From Enterobacter sp. RHBSTW-00994 (GTDB taxonomy: Bacteria > Pseudomonadota > Gammaproteobacteria > Enterobacterales > Enterobacteriaceae): a stretch of DNA of 64,000 nt. Location: the NCBI RefSeq assembly GCF_013782625.1, contig NZ_CP056199.1, positions 700,588 through 764,587 on the forward strand. The letters are read 5' to 3'. Positions within the stretch are counted from its first letter, which is position 1, and the number at the start of each line of letters is the position of its first letter. The notes under the pieces are model-generated. The model searched no databases. It saw only the letters and a list, made by a program, of their open reading frames with translations, and was not told the DNA's origin. The position numbers and the translations under genes were made by a program. This document shows, one piece after another, positions 44,171 to 56,459 of this stretch.

Positions 44171-47077
44171 TTACTGGTGTGTCACGACGATAAGACGCAG
44201 TGCATCCAGACGCCAGCCAGCCTGATCCAGGCTTTCCAGAACCTGCTGGCGATTGCTTTCAATAGCAGCAAGTTCGTCATCACGAATGTTCGGGTTCACT
44301 GCTTTCAGGGCTTCCAGACGAGATAACTCGGCAGACAGCTTCTCATCCGCCTCGCTTCGTGCCGTGTCAATCAACGCTCTGGCCGCGCTTTCAGCCTGAG
44401 ACTCACCCAGTTGCAGAATCGCGTGGACATCTTGCTGTACCGCATTCACCAGCTTGCTGCCCGTGTGGCGGTTGACCGCACTGAGCTGACGGTTAAAGCT
44501 TTCGAACTCGACCTGCGCAGCCAGGTTTGTACCGTTTTTATCCAGTAGCAGGCGCACAGGCGTTGGCGGCAGGAAGCGGGTTAGCTGTAACTGTTTTGGC
44601 GCTTGCGCTTCAACAACGTAGATAAGCTCCACCAGCAACGTACCTACCGGCAAGGCTTTGTTCTTCAGCAGTGAAATGGTGCTGCTGCCAGTATCACCTG
44701 ACAAAATCAGATCCAGTCCATTGCGGATCAGCGGATGTTCCCAGGTAATGAACTGTGCATCTTCCCTGGACAGCGCCACGTCACGTTCGAAGGTGATGGT
44801 GCAGCCATCTTCCGGCAGGCCTGGGAAATCAGGCACAAGCATGTGATCGGATGGTGTCAGGACAATCATGTTCTCGCCACGGTCGTCCTGATTGATGCCA
44901 ACGATATCAAACAGGTTCATAGAGAAACTGATCAGGCTGGTGTCATCATCTTGTTCTTCGATACTTTCTGCCAGCGCCTGGGCTTTCTCTCCACCATTGG
45001 AGTGGATCTCCAGCAGGCGGTCACGCCCCTGCTCCAGTTGAACTTTCAGCGCGTCGTGTTTCTCGCGGCAGGATTTGATCAACTCATCGAAACCGTCAGT
45101 ATTTTCTGGGGCGGCCAGATAACCGATCAGATCGCTATGCACTTGATCGTAAATGGTGCGACCTGTCGGGCAGGTATGTTCAAATGCATCCAGCCCTTCG
45201 TGGAACCAGCGTACCAAAACGGACTGCGCTGTTTTTTCCAGATAAGGGACGTGAATTTGAATATCGTGTGCCTGACCAATACGGTCCAGACGGCCAATAC
45301 GTTGCTCCAGCAGGTCCGGGTTAAACGGCAAATCGAACATCACCAGATTGCTGGCAAACTGGAAGTTACGCCCTTCAGAACCGATTTCAGAGCACAGCAG
45401 AACCTGTGCACCACTGTCTTCTTCACCGAACCAGGCTGCCGCACGGTCTCGCTCAACAATAGACATGCCTTCGTGGAACACTGCTGCACGAATACCTTCG
45501 CGCTCGCGCAACACTTGCTCCAGTTGCAGGGCGGTTGCCGCTTTGGCGCAGATCACCAGCACTTTCTGTGAGCGGTGGGCAGTCAGATAGCCCATCAGCC
45601 ATTCAACGCGCGGGTCGAAGTTCCACCATGTGCCAGTATCGCCCTCGAACTCCTGGTAAATCTGTTCCGGATAAAGCATATCGCGCGCACGTTCTTCCGC
45701 TGTTTTACGCGCACCCATAATGCCGGAGACTTTAATCGCCGTTTGATACTGGGTCGGCAATGGAAGCTTGATGGTATGCAGTTCGCGTTTCGGGAAGCCT
45801 TTAACACCGTTACGGGTGTTACGGAATAGCACGCGGCTGGTTCCGTGGCGGTCCATCAGCATGGCGATCAGTTCCTGACGAGCGGATTCCGCGTCGTCAC
45901 TGTCGCTGTTTGCTGCCTGTAACAGCGGCTCGATGTCCTGCTCACCAATCAGATCGCTCAGTGTATTGAGTTCATCATTCGATAAGTTTTTACCCGCCAG
46001 CAGTAGCGTGACTGCGTCAGCCACCGGGCGATAGTTTTTCTGCTCTTCAACAAACTGCTCAAAATCGTGGAAACGATTTGGATCAAGAAGGCGCAGACGG
46101 GCAAAGTGGCTCTCCAGGCCCAGCTGTTCTGGGGTTGCCGTCAGCAGCAGAACGCCAGGCACGCGCTCAGCCAATTGTTCAATGGCCATGTATTCACGGC
46201 TTGGGGCGTCTTCACTCCAGACCAGATGGTGTGCTTCATCGACGACCATCAGATCCCATTCGGCATCGCACAGGTGTTCCAGGCGCTGCTTGCTGCGGCG
46301 CACGAAATCCAGCGAGCAGATCACTAATTGCTCCGTTTCGAACGGGTTGTCCGCATCGTGCTGGGCTTCAGCGTAGCGTTCGTCATCGAACAGCGAGAAA
46401 CGCAGATTAAAGCGGCGCAGCATTTCGACCAGCCACTGATGTTGCAGCGTTTCAGGAACCACAATCAGAACGCGCTCGGCAGCGCCCGAGAGCAGTTGTT
46501 GATGCAGGATCATGCCGGCTTCAATGGTTTTACCCAGGCCAACTTCGTCTGCCAGCAGCACGCGTGGCGCGTGGCGACGGCCTACATCATGGGCAATATT
46601 AAGCTGATGTGGGATCAGGCTGGTGCGCTGACCGCGCAGGCCACTCCACGGCATGCGGTACTGTTCACTTTGATACTTACGTGCGCGATAGCGCAGAGAA
46701 AAACGGTCCATGCGGTCAATCTGACCGGCAAACAGGCGGTCCTGCGGCTTGCTGAAAACCAGTTTGCTGTCGAGCAGCACTTCACGCAGGATGACATCAG
46801 TCTCGTCGGTATCGAGACGTGTGCCAATGTAAGCGAGCAATCCATTCTCTTCTTTTACGTCTTCAATCTTCAGCTGCCAGCCTTCATGGCTGGAAACGGT
46901 GTCGCCCGGGTTGAACATCACGCGGGTAACCGGGGAGTCATTGCGTGCGTACAGACGGTTTTCACCGGTTGCGGGGAACATGAGTGTCACCATACGCGCA
47001 TCCAGCGCTACCACAGTTCCCAATCCAAGTTCGCTTTCTGTATCGCTGATCCAGCGTTGACCAAGTGTAAAAGGCAT
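44171..47077 (-). CDS. rapA: RNA polymerase-associated SWI/SNF ATPase RapA
   Basis: 968 residues as in E. coli. N-terminal Tudor-like domains ([20 protein letters not shown]) bind RNA polymerase. The helicase core has [18 protein letters not shown] (Walker A), VVDEAHH (DEAH box), LLLTATPEQ and, in lobe 2, [12 protein letters not shown] and [11 protein letters not shown]. It recycles RNA polymerase after transcription. Upstream of it lies a 127-bp spacer to polB with the promoter. Confidence 0.98.
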   Translation of the reverse strand: MPFTLGQRWISDTESELGLGTVVALDARMVTLMFPATGENRLYARNDSPVTRVMFNPGDTVSSHEGWQLKIEDVKEENGLLAYIGTRLDTDETDVILREVLLDSKLVFSKPQDRLFAGQIDRMDRFSLRYRARKYQSEQYRMPWSGLRGQRTSLIPHQLNIAHDVGRRHAPRVLLADEVGLGKTIEAGMILHQQLLSGAAERVLIVVPETLQHQWLVEMLRRFNLRFSLFDDERYAEAQHDADNPFETEQLVICSLDFVRRSKQRLEHLCDAEWDLMVVDEAHHLVWSEDAPSREYMAIEQLAERVPGVLLLTATPEQLGLESHFARLRLLDPNRFHDFEQFVEEQKNYRPVADAVTLLLAGKNLSNDELNTLSDLIGEQDIEPLLQAANSDSDDAESARQELIAMLMDRHGTSRVLFRNTRNGVKGFPKRELHTIKLPLPTQYQTAIKVSGIMGARKTAEERARDMLYPEQIYQEFEGDTGTWWNFDPRVEWLMGYLTAHRSQKVLVICAKAATALQLEQVLREREGIRAAVFHEGMSIVERDRAAAWFGEEDSGAQVLLCSEIGSEGRNFQFASNLVMFDLPFNPDLLEQRIGRLDRIGQAHDIQIHVPYLEKTAQSVLVRWFHEGLDAFEHTCPTGRTIYDQVHSDLIGYLAAPENTDGFDELIKSCREKHDALKVQLEQGRDRLLEIHSNGGEKAQALAESIEEQDDDTSLISFSMNLFDIVGINQDDRGENMIVLTPSDHMLVPDFPGLPEDGCTITFERDVALSREDAQFITWEHPLIRNGLDLILSGDTGSSTISLLKNKALPVGTLLVELIYVVEAQAPKQLQLTRFLPPTPVRLLLDKNGTNLAAQVEFESFNRQLSAVNRHTGSKLVNAVQQDVHAILQLGESQAESAARALIDTARSEADEKLSAELSRLEALKAVNPNIRDDELAAIESNRQQVLESLDQAGWRLDALRLIVVTHQ

Positions 47078-47204
47078 ATTTGTTCGGCTCTAATCTTTAA
47101 TTGCAGGCAATAGTTCAACCACCGTCATAAATGACGGTATCGAAAAATGGGTCCGGGAATGGAAAGGGCGCTATGGTACTGGATGGCAGCGATTTCGTCA
47201 CGCG

Positions 47205-49562
47205 TCAAAATAAGCCAAGTTGCCCTGTCACTAGTGTAGCAAAATCATCGTCGATGAAGGGCAAAATTCCGTCAGCGACGGGTTGCAGCTGGCGCGTCAG
47301 GTAGTGTTCGTAGTCAAGCGGCGATTGTTGATAATCTACCGGTTCCGGGCCGCTGGTGGTCCATATGTACTTGATGGTTCCACGGTTTTGATACTGTGGC
47401 GCACGCCCACGGCGAATGTTTTCTTCATCAGCCAGACGTGCTGCACGGACGTGCGGGGGGACATTTCGCTGGTATTCCGCCAGTGGGCGGCGCAGGCGTT
47501 TGCGGTACACCAGTTGATCATCCAGCTCACCGGCCATCAGGCGGGCAATCGTCTCACGCACATAATCCTGATAGGGCTCGTTGCGAAAGATCCGCCGATA
47601 GAGCGTTTGCTGGAACTGCTGCGCCAGCGGCGTCCAGTCTGTTCGCACCGTTTCCAGCCCTTTAAACACCATGCGCTGGTCCTCACCCTCCTGAATTAAC
47701 CCGGCGTAACGCTTCTTGCTACCCTGATCGGTTCCCCGAATGGTCGGCATCAAAAAGCGGCTGAAATGGGTTTCAAACTCCAGTTCTAATGCGCTGGTTA
47801 ATCGCTCTTTTTGTAGATGGTTTTGCCACCAGCTATTGACGAAAGCGACCAGTTTTTTGCCAATTCGTGAGGCGTCGTCTTCATTGTGTGCACGTTTTAG
47901 CCAGACGAAGGTTGAGTCGGTATCACCGTAAATGACGTCATAGCCCTGAGACTCAATCAGTGCTTTGGTCTGGCGCATGATCTCATGCCCGCGCATGGTG
48001 ATTGACGAGGCGAGGCGCGGATCGAAGAACCGGCACGCGCTGGTTCCGAGCACGCCGTAAAAGGCATTCATGATAATTTTTAGCGCCTGCGACAGCGGTT
48101 GATTGCCGTGACGTTTGGCCTCATCACGCCCGTGCCAGATTTGGCTGACGATGTCAGGCAGGCAGTGTTTTTCACGGGAAAACCATGCGCCAAGAAAGCC
48201 CGTTGTGCTGTGTGCATCATCCGGTTGCGCCATGCCTTCTATCAAACCAACCGGATCGATAAGGAAGGTGCGAATAATCGACGGGTAAAGGCTTTTGTAA
48301 TCCAGCACCAGGACAGAGTCGTACAGGCCGGGGCGGGAATCCATGACATAACCGCCGGGGCTTGCCTGCGGAGGGATTTCACCGAGGTTGGGGGCAACGT
48401 ACCCAGCCCGATGCATTCGCGGCAGATACAGGTGGCCGAATGCGGCGACAGATCCTCCGTGCCTGTCCACCGCCAGTCCATTGACGGTTGCGCGTTCCAG
48501 CAGGAAGGGCATGATCTCTGTTTTGTGAAAAATCCGCGTAACCAGCTCGCAATCTTTCAGATTATAGGTCGCCAGGGCGGGTTTATCTTCGTTAAAACGC
48601 CGGTCAATCTCATCCATTCTGTCCCAGGGATTATCGATAGATTTCCCTTCGCCGAGCAGTTCCTGGGAGACGGTCTCAAGAGAGAATGACGAGAAACTCC
48701 AGAAGGCCGACTTCAGGGCTTCGATGCCGTCGATAAACAAACGGCCATTGGCCTGTGCGAAAAATACGCCGTTTTTAAAGCCGTGTTCACGCCATTCAAT
48801 TTCGGTGTTGTCGCGCCCCAGCATCAGGGGAATACGGTAGCGTTCGGCATGTTTTTGCAGAACACGCAGGTCAAACTGGACGAGGTTCCAGCCGATGATC
48901 ACATCAGGATCATGCTCAACAAACCAGTGGTTAAGCTTCTCCAGCAGTTGCGGACGGCTATTCACATACTCAAGCTGGAAATCGAGCGCAGCGGCGTCGC
49001 CATTGGGCGGTCCGAGCATATACACAACCCGTTGCCCGCATCCTTCCAGGCCGATGCAGTACAGCTCGCCATGGCGTGTGGTTTCGATATCCAGCGAGAC
49101 CCACTTCAGTGGCGGACGATAGTCCGGGTTCGGTTTAAGGCGGGCATTAACCAGGCGTTTGCCTTGCGGTGTTCCATCAACCCAGACTGGTGCGGTAATA
49201 AACCGTTCCATCAGGAAACGTTCGGGGGGACGAATATCGGCTTCGTATAAGGTGATACCCGTTTCCCGCAGCAGCTTTTCATAGCGCATTAACTGGCGAT
49301 GGGCGCGACAATAAAGGCCGTAAACAGGTTGACGATGGAAGTCTTTCAGCGCCAGTGGGGTGATGCGCCAGCCGTTTTCGCCCCGCAACATGTGTTTGGC
49401 TTTTTCGACATCAGACTCGGGGATAAAGGCGACAGATTCCTGCGGCGGTAGCGTCACGTTTAGCGGGCCATTATCTGTTGCCAGCCAGAACTCGACTTCT
49501 GTCCCCTGCGGAGTGTCCCGCCAGTGACGGGTCAGTAAAAAGCCAGCTTGTGCCTGCGTCAC
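47205..49562 (-). CDS. polB: DNA polymerase II
   Basis: 785 residues (E. coli 783). The family B exonuclease motif I is [13 protein letters not shown]; polymerase motifs are [14 protein letters not shown] and [12 protein letters not shown]. It takes part in translesion synthesis and replication restart. A perfect LexA box lies 58 bases upstream, so SOS induction is expected. Confidence 0.97.
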   Translation of the reverse strand: MTQAQAGFLLTRHWRDTPQGTEVEFWLATDNGPLNVTLPPQESVAFIPESDVEKAKHMLRGENGWRITPLALKDFHRQPVYGLYCRAHRQLMRYEKLLRETGITLYEADIRPPERFLMERFITAPVWVDGTPQGKRLVNARLKPNPDYRPPLKWVSLDIETTRHGELYCIGLEGCGQRVVYMLGPPNGDAAALDFQLEYVNSRPQLLEKLNHWFVEHDPDVIIGWNLVQFDLRVLQKHAERYRIPLMLGRDNTEIEWREHGFKNGVFFAQANGRLFIDGIEALKSAFWSFSSFSLETVSQELLGEGKSIDNPWDRMDEIDRRFNEDKPALATYNLKDCELVTRIFHKTEIMPFLLERATVNGLAVDRHGGSVAAFGHLYLPRMHRAGYVAPNLGEIPPQASPGGYVMDSRPGLYDSVLVLDYKSLYPSIIRTFLIDPVGLIEGMAQPDDAHSTTGFLGAWFSREKHCLPDIVSQIWHGRDEAKRHGNQPLSQALKIIMNAFYGVLGTSACRFFDPRLASSITMRGHEIMRQTKALIESQGYDVIYGDTDSTFVWLKRAHNEDDASRIGKKLVAFVNSWWQNHLQKERLTSALELEFETHFSRFLMPTIRGTDQGSKKRYAGLIQEGEDQRMVFKGLETVRTDWTPLAQQFQQTLYRRIFRNEPYQDYVRETIARLMAGELDDQLVYRKRLRRPLAEYQRNVPPHVRAARLADEENIRRGRAPQYQNRGTIKYIWTTSGPEPVDYQQSPLDYEHYLTRQLQPVADGILPFIDDDFATLVTGQLGLF

Positions 49563-49619
49563 GCCGTTATCCCCTGAAATAAAACCAGGCGTGAGTATAG
49601 CCTGGTTGAGGGGGTTATG

Positions 49620-49635
49620 CTGTGGTTTTATACAG
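49620..49635 (-). promoter_or_regulatory. LexA (SOS) box of polB
   Basis: CTGTATAAAACCACAG on the polB strand has perfect CTGT and ACAG arms with an 8-bp spacer and, from memory, equals the E. coli polB SOS box. Confidence 0.9.
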
Positions 49636-49678
49636 GTGTGATTTGCCGGATAATCACTCGTCCCGAAGGGGGAGATTA

Positions 49679-50374
49679 TTACTGCCCGTAATAGGCTTTT
49701 GCGCCGTGTTTACGCAGGTAATGTTTATCCAGCAACGTTTGTTGCATATCCGGCAGTTGCGGTGAGAGCTGGCGGCAGAAAATCCCCATATAGGCCACTT
49801 CCTCCAGCACGATGGCATTATGCACTGCATCTTCCGCATCTTTTCCCCATGCGAACGGGCCGTGAGAGTGCACCAGCACGCCTGGCATTTGTGCGGCGCC
49901 GATACCCTGTTTTTCAAAGGTTTCAACGATCACATTGCCTGTTTCCCATTCGTACTCGCCGTTGATTTCCGCATCGGTCATTTTCCGCGTGCAGGGGATC
50001 GTGCCATAAAAATAGTCTGCATGCGTTGTGCCCGTCGCCGGGATAGATTGTCCGGCCTGAGCCCAGATGGTCGCATGGCGAGAATGGGTATGCACAATAC
50101 CGCCAATGGACGGGAATGACTGGTACAACAGACGGTGGGTCGGGGTATCGGAAGAGGGTTTTTTCTTCCCTTCCACAACGTCACCGGTCGCGATGCTGAC
50201 CACCACCATATCTTCCGCCGTCATCGCGCTGTAATCGACGCCAGAAGGCTTGATAATGAATACCCCTTTGTCACGGTCGACTGCGCTGACGTTGCCCCAG
50301 GTCAGCGTCACGAGGTTATGCCTCGGCAGCGCCAGGTTGGCTTCAAGCACCTGACGTTTAAGATCTTCTAACAT
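49679..50374 (-). CDS. araD: L-ribulose-5-phosphate 4-epimerase
   Basis: 231 residues from the ATG at 50374 ([20 protein letters not shown]) with TGGAGGAT just upstream; the longer frame is not conserved. It is a class II aldolase-fold enzyme, with zinc histidines in [13 protein letters not shown] and [12 protein letters not shown]. It yields D-xylulose 5-phosphate, the last step of arabinose catabolism. A GGCC/GGCC hairpin in the 52-bp araA-araD gap may tune its expression. Confidence 0.98.
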   Translation of the reverse strand: MLEDLKRQVLEANLALPRHNLVTLTWGNVSAVDRDKGVFIIKPSGVDYSAMTAEDMVVVSIATGDVVEGKKKPSSDTPTHRLLYQSFPSIGGIVHTHSRHATIWAQAGQSIPATGTTHADYFYGTIPCTRKMTDAEINGEYEWETGNVIVETFEKQGIGAAQMPGVLVHSHGPFAWGKDAEDAVHNAIVLEEVAYMGIFCRQLSPQLPDMQQTLLDKHYLRKHGAKAYYGQ

Positions 50375-50426
50375 GCAATCCTCCAGGAAAAGAGGCCCAC
50401 CCTGCGGCAGGCCAAAGGTTCCCCTG

Positions 50427-51929
50427 TTAACGTTTTGAACCGAAATAGACTTCGTTCCAGCGCAGTGCATCTTTGAATGCCGGCAGACGGGTATCGTTAT
50501 CGATCACCGTCAGCTCAATATCGTGGAGTTCTGCAAACTGACGCATATCGTTCAGATCCAGCGCGTGGCTGAAGACGGTGTGGTGTGCGCCACCGGCCAC
50601 AATCCAGGCTTCGGAAGCTGTTGGTAGATCAGGCTGTGCTTTCCACAGTGCGTTAGCGACCGGCAGTTTCGGCAGTGCGTGCGGGGTTTCGACAGCATCG
50701 ACGCAGTTCACCAGAAGGCGGAAGCGATCGCCCAGATCGATCAGGCTGGCGTTGATCGCCGGTCCGGTACGGGTGTTGAAGATCAGGCGTGCCGGATCGG
50801 CTTTGCCTCCGATGCCGAGGTGCTGAACATCGAGGATCGGCTTATCTTCGACCGCGATAGAAGGACACACTTCCAGCATATGCGAGCCGAGCACCAGATC
50901 ATTGCCGTTCTCGAAGTGGTAGGTGTAATCCTCCATAAAGGAAGTGCCGCCCTGCAGACCGGTTGACATCACCTTCATGATGCGAAGCAGGGCGGCGGTT
51001 TTCCAGTCGCCTTCGCCAGCAAAGCCATAGCCCTGCTGCATCAGACGTTGTACTGCAAGGCCTGGAAGTTGTTTCAGGCCATGGAGATCTTCAAACGTGG
51101 TGGTAAAGGCATGGAAGCCGCCCTGTTCCAGGAAACGCTTCATCCCCAGTTCGATGCGTGCCGCATCCAGTACGTTTTGACGTTTGTCACCGTGTATCTG
51201 CGCGGCTGCGGTCAGGCGATAGCTACTTTCGTATTCATCGACCAGCGCGCTGACTTCCCCGTCAGTAATCTCGTTCACGACCTGTACCAGATCGCCCACC
51301 GCCCAGGTATTCACGGAGAAGCCGAACTTGATCTGCGCGGCGACTTTGTCGCCGTCGGTCACTGCAACTTCACGCATGTTGTCGCCAAAACGCACCACTT
51401 TCAGGTGGCGGGTATCCTGTCTGGAGACCGCCTGGCGCATCCAGGAGCCGATGCGCTGTTGCGCATGTTGATCCTGCCAGTGACCAGTCACCACACCATG
51501 CTGCTGGCGCATACGTGCGCCGATGAAACCGAACTCGCGGCCGCCGTGCGCAGTCTGGTTCAGGTTCATAAAGTCCATATCAATGCTGTCCCACGGAAGG
51601 GAAGCGTTGAACTGGGTATGGAATTGCAGCAGTGGTTTATTAAGGATGGTCAGGCCGTTGATCCACATTTTGGCCGGAGAGAAGGTGTGCAGCCACACCA
51701 CCATGCCTGCACATTTGTCATCGTAGTTTGCATCGCGGCAAATATGGGTGATCTCATCGGGAGATGTTCCCAGTGGCTTTAACACGAGTTTGCACGGCAG
51801 TTTTGCTTCTGCATTCAGTGCATTCACGACATGCTCTGCATGTTGTGTCACCTGACGCAGTGCTTCCGGCCCGTACAGGTGCTGGCTGCCAATGACAAAC
51901 CACACTTCATAATTATTAAAAATGGTCAT
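50427..51929 (-). CDS. araA: L-arabinose isomerase
   Basis: 500 residues as in E. coli. [20 protein letters not shown] opens it; metal and active-site residues lie in [26 protein letters not shown] and [10 protein letters not shown]. It converts L-arabinose to L-ribulose. It begins ten bases after araB. Confidence 0.98.
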   Translation of the reverse strand: MTIFNNYEVWFVIGSQHLYGPEALRQVTQHAEHVVNALNAEAKLPCKLVLKPLGTSPDEITHICRDANYDDKCAGMVVWLHTFSPAKMWINGLTILNKPLLQFHTQFNASLPWDSIDMDFMNLNQTAHGGREFGFIGARMRQQHGVVTGHWQDQHAQQRIGSWMRQAVSRQDTRHLKVVRFGDNMREVAVTDGDKVAAQIKFGFSVNTWAVGDLVQVVNEITDGEVSALVDEYESSYRLTAAAQIHGDKRQNVLDAARIELGMKRFLEQGGFHAFTTTFEDLHGLKQLPGLAVQRLMQQGYGFAGEGDWKTAALLRIMKVMSTGLQGGTSFMEDYTYHFENGNDLVLGSHMLEVCPSIAVEDKPILDVQHLGIGGKADPARLIFNTRTGPAINASLIDLGDRFRLLVNCVDAVETPHALPKLPVANALWKAQPDLPTASEAWIVAGGAHHTVFSHALDLNDMRQFAELHDIELTVIDNDTRLPAFKDALRWNEVYFGSKR

Positions 51930-51939
51930 TATTGTGTCC

Positions 51940-53649
51940 TTAATGTGTCAGGGTTGCCGTAGTGTCCGCGGTGTGTTTGGCCGGGGCGGCGACAGGGAGA
52001 TAGTGAAGTTCGGCGCTTTTCGACCATTGCTGGTAGCGCTGATAAAGTTGTTCAAAGCGTTGAGCCTGCTCGGCGCGTGGCTGAAGCGTATTTTCAACGG
52101 CGCTTGCCATCTGTTTCTGCGCTGTCGGAATGTCTGCATGAACACCTGCGGCTACCGCAGCGAAAATAGCGGCCCCCAGTGCACAGCACTGATCGGAGGC
52201 CACAATTTGTAGCGGACGGTTAAGAACGTCGCAGCAGGCCTGCATGATCACCGGGTTTTTACGGGCGATCCCGCCCAGTGCCAGCACGTTGTTAACGTCG
52301 ATCCCTTGTTCGGTGAAGCACTCCATAATGGCGCGTGCGCCAAAAGCAGTGGCGGCAATCAGGCCACCAAACAGAGCCGGAGCATCGGTGGCCAGGTTGA
52401 GATCGGTAATCACCCCTTTCAGACGCTGGTTGGCAAACGGCGTCCGGCGACCGTTAAACCAGTCGAGCACGACCGGGAGGTGATCAAGTGATGGATTTTG
52501 TGCCCAGGCATCGGTGAGTTGCGGCAGTAACTGTTTTTTACTGGCGGCGATTTGTGCCTTCAGCTCAGGATGTGCTGCGGCCAGCTGATCAAGCGGCCAG
52601 CCTAATACGCGACCAAACCAGGCGTAGATATCACCAAATGCTGATTGACCTGCCTCCAGTCCGATAAAGTCAGGAACGACACTCCCGTCCACCTGGCCGC
52701 AAATGCCTTTCACTGCGCGGTCACCCACGCTCGCTTTATCGGCCGTCAGGATGTCGCAGGTTGACGTCCCAATGACTTTGACCAGCGTATTTGGCTGTGC
52801 ACCTGCGCCGACTGCGCCCATATGGCAGTCAAATGCGCCACCTGAAATCGTCACATTTTTCGGCAAGCCCAGGCGTTTGGCCCACTCGTCACACAGTGTG
52901 CCAACAGGCATGTCTGCGGTGTATGTATCCGTAAACAGGGGATACGTGAGATTTTTATTGATGATCGGATCGAGTTCATCAAAGAACGCAGCGGGTGGCA
53001 GCCCACCCCAGCTCTCATGCCACAGCGATTTATGCCCGGCGCTGCAACGACCACGGCGGATGTCCTGCGGACGCGTTATGCCGGAAAGGAGTGCCGGAAC
53101 CCAGTCGCAGAGTTCAATCCACGAGACTGCGGCCTGTGCAACGGCCCTGTCGGCGCGCGTGACATGTAAAATTTTCGCCCAGAACCACTCACTGGAATAA
53201 ATTCCCCCGATATAGCGGGAATAATCAGTTTTGCCTGGCTGATGGCACAAACGGGTGATGGCTTCTGCTTCTTCGACGGCGGTATGGTCTTTCCACAATA
53301 CGAACATGGCGTTTGGGTTATCGGCAAATTCAGGGCGAAGGGCCAGAACCCGGCCCTCAGCATCAACAGGGGCGGGTGTTGAGCCAGTACTGTCGACGCC
53401 AATCCCGACGATTTGCGCACGCTGAGCTTCATTCAATTCCGCCAGTACGGTCTTAATTGCTGCTTCCATCGACTCAATGTAATCACGCGGGTGATGACGG
53501 AACTGGTTGTTTGGCGCATCGCAGTAGCGCCCTTCCTGCCAGCGCGGATACCACTCAACGCTGGTTGCTATTTCCTGGCCAGTTGTACACTCCACTGCCA
53601 GGGCGCGAACTGAGTCGCTGCCAAAATCGAGGCCAATCGCAATTGCCAT
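51940..53649 (-). CDS. araB: Ribulokinase
   Basis: 569 residues, FGGY kinase family. [16 protein letters not shown] forms the first phosphate loop; [15 protein letters not shown] and [14 protein letters not shown] are later ATP-site strands. It phosphorylates L-ribulose. First gene of araBAD under the AraC-controlled promoter. The C-terminal tail ([17 protein letters not shown]) is a few residues longer than in E. coli (566 aa). Confidence 0.98.
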   Translation of the reverse strand: MAIAIGLDFGSDSVRALAVECTTGQEIATSVEWYPRWQEGRYCDAPNNQFRHHPRDYIESMEAAIKTVLAELNEAQRAQIVGIGVDSTGSTPAPVDAEGRVLALRPEFADNPNAMFVLWKDHTAVEEAEAITRLCHQPGKTDYSRYIGGIYSSEWFWAKILHVTRADRAVAQAAVSWIELCDWVPALLSGITRPQDIRRGRCSAGHKSLWHESWGGLPPAAFFDELDPIINKNLTYPLFTDTYTADMPVGTLCDEWAKRLGLPKNVTISGGAFDCHMGAVGAGAQPNTLVKVIGTSTCDILTADKASVGDRAVKGICGQVDGSVVPDFIGLEAGQSAFGDIYAWFGRVLGWPLDQLAAAHPELKAQIAASKKQLLPQLTDAWAQNPSLDHLPVVLDWFNGRRTPFANQRLKGVITDLNLATDAPALFGGLIAATAFGARAIMECFTEQGIDVNNVLALGGIARKNPVIMQACCDVLNRPLQIVASDQCCALGAAIFAAVAAGVHADIPTAQKQMASAVENTLQPRAEQAQRFEQLYQRYQQWSKSAELHYLPVAAPAKHTADTTATLTH

Positions 53650-53682
53650 GGTGTTGCTCCATCAAAAAACAGGTATGAAAGA

Positions 53683-53712
53683 ACATTAGAGACTGGGGGC
53701 GAAAATCGTCAG
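53683..53712 (-). promoter_or_regulatory. araBAD promoter
   Basis: On the araB strand CTGACG (-35, 53712-53707), 18 bp and TAATGT (-10, 53688-53683). The weak -35 and its place next to I2 copy the E. coli araBAD promoter. Confidence 0.85.
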
Positions 53713-53745
53713 GCAGGATCCGCTAATCTTATGGACTAACGTGCT
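53712..53745 (-). promoter_or_regulatory. AraC sites araI1 and araI2
   Basis: I2 reads TAGCGGATCCTGCC on the araB strand (53725-53712), nearly identical to E. coli; I1 lies at 53745-53730 and ends TTAGTCCATA. I2 touches the -35 box, so AraC bound to I1-I2 activates. Confidence 0.85.
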
Positions 53746-53757
53746 GTTGCGGTTGAA

Positions 53758-53776
53758 AGTGTGACGCCGTGCAAAT
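53758..53776 (-). promoter_or_regulatory. CRP site of the ara regulon
   Basis: ATTTGCACGGCGTCACACT on the araB strand equals the E. coli pBAD CRP site as I recall it. It lies between I1 and O1. Confidence 0.85.
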
Positions 53777-53782
53777 ATTCAA

Positions 53783-53812
53783 TGTGGACATTTCTGCCGC
53801 AGTTATAGACAC
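53783..53812 (-). promoter_or_regulatory. araO1 operator
   Basis: On the araB strand it begins GTGTCTATAA and ends GTCCACA, matching E. coli araO1, where AraC represses its own gene. The rest of 53813-53940 holds the araC promoter and no gene. Confidence 0.75.
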
Positions 53813-53940
53813 TTTTGTTACTGCTGATCCGCGCTCATCAACGGATAAATCAGGGGGAAGGGCTGAGTTAAGGCGGACCTAAAAGCGAAGTGATACTTTT
53901 TAGTGCTTTCAGAGGCCCGTTTTTATACTGCTTTTTTAGA

Positions 53941-53958
53941 TATGGACAATTGGTTTCC
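53941..53958 (+). promoter_or_regulatory. araO2 looping operator
   Basis: TATGGACAATTGGTTTCC is the reverse complement of the E. coli O2 core AGAAACCAATTGTCCATA with one or two end changes. It lies in the araC leader. The centre-to-centre distance to I1 is about 212 bp, near a whole number of helical turns, as loop repression needs. Confidence 0.85.
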
Positions 53959-53984
53959 TTCGGGACTGCCGGGAGAACTGAAAT

Positions 53985-54830
53985 ATGGCCGAAACGCAAA
54001 ATGACCCCTTACTGCCGGGCTACTCATTTAATGCCCATCTGGTCGCGGGGCTGACCCCGATTGAATCGGAAGGCTATCTCGATTTTTTCGTTGATCGACC
54101 GCTGGGAATGAAAGGGTTTATTTTGAACCTGACTGTGCGTGGTGAAGGGGTGATCAAAAATAATGACCAGCAGTTTGTCTGCCGTCCTGGCGATATGTTG
54201 CTGTTCCCGCCGGGTGAAATTCACCATTACGGGCGTCATCCGGATGCTAAAGAGTGGTATCACCAGTGGGTCTATTTCCGCCCCCGCGCCTACTGGCAGG
54301 AGTGGCTCTCCTGGCCCGCTATTTTTGCCCATACGGGTTTCTATCGTCCTGATGAAGCTCATCTGACTCAGTTCCGGGAATTATTCGCCCAGATTATCGA
54401 GGCCGGGCAGGCAGGGGGACGTTATGCAGAACTGCTGGCGATTAATCTGCTGGAACAGGTGCTACTACGGCGTATGGAGGCCATCAACGAATCGCTCAAT
54501 CCACCGCTGGATAACCGGGTCCGCGATGCCTGTCAGTACATCAGCGACCATCTGGCAGATAGTCAGTTCGATATCGCCAGCGTTGCCCAGCACGTCTGCC
54601 TGTCACCGTCACGTTTGTCACATTTGTTTCGTCAGCAACTGGGAGTCAGTGTGTTGAGCTGGCGTGAAGATCAACGTATCAGCCAGGCGAAACTGTTGCT
54701 CAGTACGACCCGAATGCCTATCGCAACCGTAGGACGAAATGTGGGCTTTGAGGATCAGCTTTATTTCTCGCGTGTTTTTAAGAAATGTACCGGTGCGAGC
54801 CCCAGTGAATTCCGTGCAGGATGTGAATGA
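53985..54830 (+). CDS. araC: Arabinose regulator AraC
   Basis: 281 residues, eleven fewer than E. coli AraC because the C-terminal tail stops at FRAGCE. The cupin sensor domain ([20 protein letters not shown]), preceded by the flexible arm ([20 protein letters not shown]), binds arabinose; the C-terminal double helix-turn-helix includes [20 protein letters not shown] and [20 protein letters not shown]. It represses or activates araBAD through the loop. Confidence 0.97.
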   Translation: MAETQNDPLLPGYSFNAHLVAGLTPIESEGYLDFFVDRPLGMKGFILNLTVRGEGVIKNNDQQFVCRPGDMLLFPPGEIHHYGRHPDAKEWYHQWVYFRPRAYWQEWLSWPAIFAHTGFYRPDEAHLTQFRELFAQIIEAGQAGGRYAELLAINLLEQVLLRRMEAINESLNPPLDNRVRDACQYISDHLADSQFDIASVAQHVCLSPSRLSHLFRQQLGVSVLSWREDQRISQAKLLLSTTRMPIATVGRNVGFEDQLYFSRVFKKCTGASPSEFRAGCE

Positions 54831-54900
54831 AAAGTAAAAAAAGATAAACACGCAGGTGAAGTTTCATCACAGCCAGTAAACTATTTAGACAATTGTTGTC

Positions 54901-54929
54901 TTGACGTGCCAGGGACCTCTTTGCAGAAT
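54901..54929 (+). promoter_or_regulatory. Candidate yabI promoter
   Basis: TTGACG (54901-54906), a 17-bp spacer and CAGAAT (54924-54929), 30 bases before the yabI start. Confidence 0.45.
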
Positions 54930-54958
54930 CCCTGCTTCGTTTTCTGACCGGAATAGTT

Positions 54959-55726
54959 ATGCAGGCATTGCTGGAACATTTTATTACTCAGTCCGTTATG
55001 TATTCGCTGATCGCGGTTGCGCTGGTGGCGTTTCTTGAGTCGCTGGCGCTGGTTGGGCTGATTCTACCTGGCACGGTTATGATGGCGGGCCTCGGCGCGC
55101 TTATTGGTAGCGGCGAGGTAAATTTCTGGCAGGCGTGGCTGGCCGGTATTATCGGTTGTTTGCTGGGGGACTGGATCTCTTTCTGGCTGGGCTGGCGTTT
55201 TAAGAGACCGCTGCACCGCTGGTCATTCATGAAAAAGAATAAAGCGCTGCTGGATAAAACCGAGCACGCTCTTCATCAGCACAGCATGTTCACCATTCTG
55301 GTCGGTCGGTTTGTGGGGCCAACACGCCCGTTAGTGCCGATGGTCGCAGGGATGCTGGATCTTCCCGTATCGAAATTTATCCTGCCCAACATCATTGGCT
55401 GTGTGTTCTGGCCGCCTTTCTATTTCTTGCCGGGGATTCTGGCCGGGGCCGCCATTGATATTCCTGCCGATATGCAAAGCGGCCATTTTAAATGGCTGTT
55501 GCTGGCGACGGCAGTGCTGTTGTGGCTGGCGGTGTGGTTGTGCTGGCGACTGTGGCGCAGTGGTAAAGCGGCAGTGGATCGCCTGACGCATTTTCTGCCT
55601 CGCTCACGTTTACTCTGGCTTGCACCGCTAATGTTGGGTATTGCAGTGGTCGCACTGGTGGCGCTTATTCGTCACCCGTTGATGCCGGTCTATTCTGAGA
55701 TTTTATTGAAAGTGGTAAGCCGATAA
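54959..55726 (+). CDS. yabI: DedA-family membrane protein YabI
   Basis: 255 residues with several hydrophobic helices. DedA signatures are FLESLALVGLILPGTVMMAG, GDWISFWLGWRF and GRFVGPTRPLVPMVAGMLDL. DedA proteins are linked to lipid carrier recycling and proton-dependent membrane homeostasis; the role of YabI itself is unclear. It stands between araC and the convergent thi operon, as in E. coli. Confidence 0.95.
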   Translation: MQALLEHFITQSVMYSLIAVALVAFLESLALVGLILPGTVMMAGLGALIGSGEVNFWQAWLAGIIGCLLGDWISFWLGWRFKRPLHRWSFMKKNKALLDKTEHALHQHSMFTILVGRFVGPTRPLVPMVAGMLDLPVSKFILPNIIGCVFWPPFYFLPGILAGAAIDIPADMQSGHFKWLLLATAVLLWLAVWLCWRLWRSGKAAVDRLTHFLPRSRLLWLAPLMLGIAVVALVALIRHPLMPVYSEILLKVVSR

Positions 55727-55762
55727 CTGACGAGCCCTCTGTTCTGCTTTGAGGGCATCAGT
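55726..55762. other. Hairpin between convergent yabI and thiQ
   Basis: ACTGA...GCCCTC (55726-55739) pairs with GAGGGC...TCAGT (55751-55762), spanning both stop codons. No U tract is present. It may stop or stabilise both messages. Confidence 0.4.
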
Positions 55763-56459
55763 TCGCGCGGATCCCCAACAGGGAAGATGCATCCGCGGTG
55801 CCGCTTAGCAGTGCCTCCGTCTCACCATCCCAGGCAATACGTCCATCCGCAATGACTACCGAACGAGGCGCAATCCGGGCGGCATCTTCAATGCTGTGGG
55901 AAACCATCAGCATGGTGAGTTGCTGGCGCTGGCAGACCTCTTTCACCAGAGAAAGCATCTCCTGGCGCAGAGCAGGATCGAGAGCGGAAAATGGCTCGTC
56001 GAGCAGTAATACTGGCTGCTCGCGAACCAGACATCGTGCCAGTGCCACGCGCTGACGTTGTCCGCCTGAAAGCGCGCCAGGCAGACGGTCAATAAATGCG
56101 GTGATCCCCATTTGCGCTGCGATGATATCCAGTTTCTGCTGTTGCGCGGCGTTGAGTTTCAGCCCTGGATCCATTCCCAGCGCGATGTTTTGCCGGACTG
56201 TCAGGTGGGTAAACAGGTTGTTTTCCTGAAACAGCATTGATACCGGACGCCTGGCGGGCGGCGTGCGAGTATGTTCCCGGCCTTCAATCATAATTGTGCC
56301 GCTGGCAGGCGGGAGGAAACCGGCTATCAGGTTCAGCAAGGTGCTTTTCCCCGCACCACTCGGGCCGAGGACAGCAATCATTTCACCCTGCTGAACGGAC
56401 AGCGTAAAACGCATCGGCAGATGCTGGTAAAGCCAGGTCACATCAATCAGTTTTAACAT
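55758..56459 (-). CDS. thiQ: Thiamine/TPP ABC transporter ATPase
   Basis: 233 residues from the ATG at 56459 ([20 protein letters not shown]); a GTG one codon upstream is also open. Walker A GPSGAGKS (32-39), signature LSGGQRQ (130-136), Walker B LLLDEP (151-156). It overlaps thiP by 17 bases. Confidence 0.97.
   Translation of the reverse strand: MLKLIDVTWLYQHLPMRFTLSVQQGEMIAVLGPSGAGKSTLLNLIAGFLPPASGTIMIEGREHTRTPPARRPVSMLFQENNLFTHLTVRQNIALGMDPGLKLNAAQQQKLDIIAAQMGITAFIDRLPGALSGGQRQRVALARCLVREQPVLLLDEPFSALDPALRQEMLSLVKEVCQRQQLTMLMVSHSIEDAARIAPRSVVIADGRIAWDGETEALLSGTADASSLLGIRAN

Noticed and set aside
50392-50411. REP/BIME element in the araA-araD gap
   Set aside because: A GGCC-CCTG-CCG-CAGG hairpin is present, but it is short, single and lacks the REP consensus.
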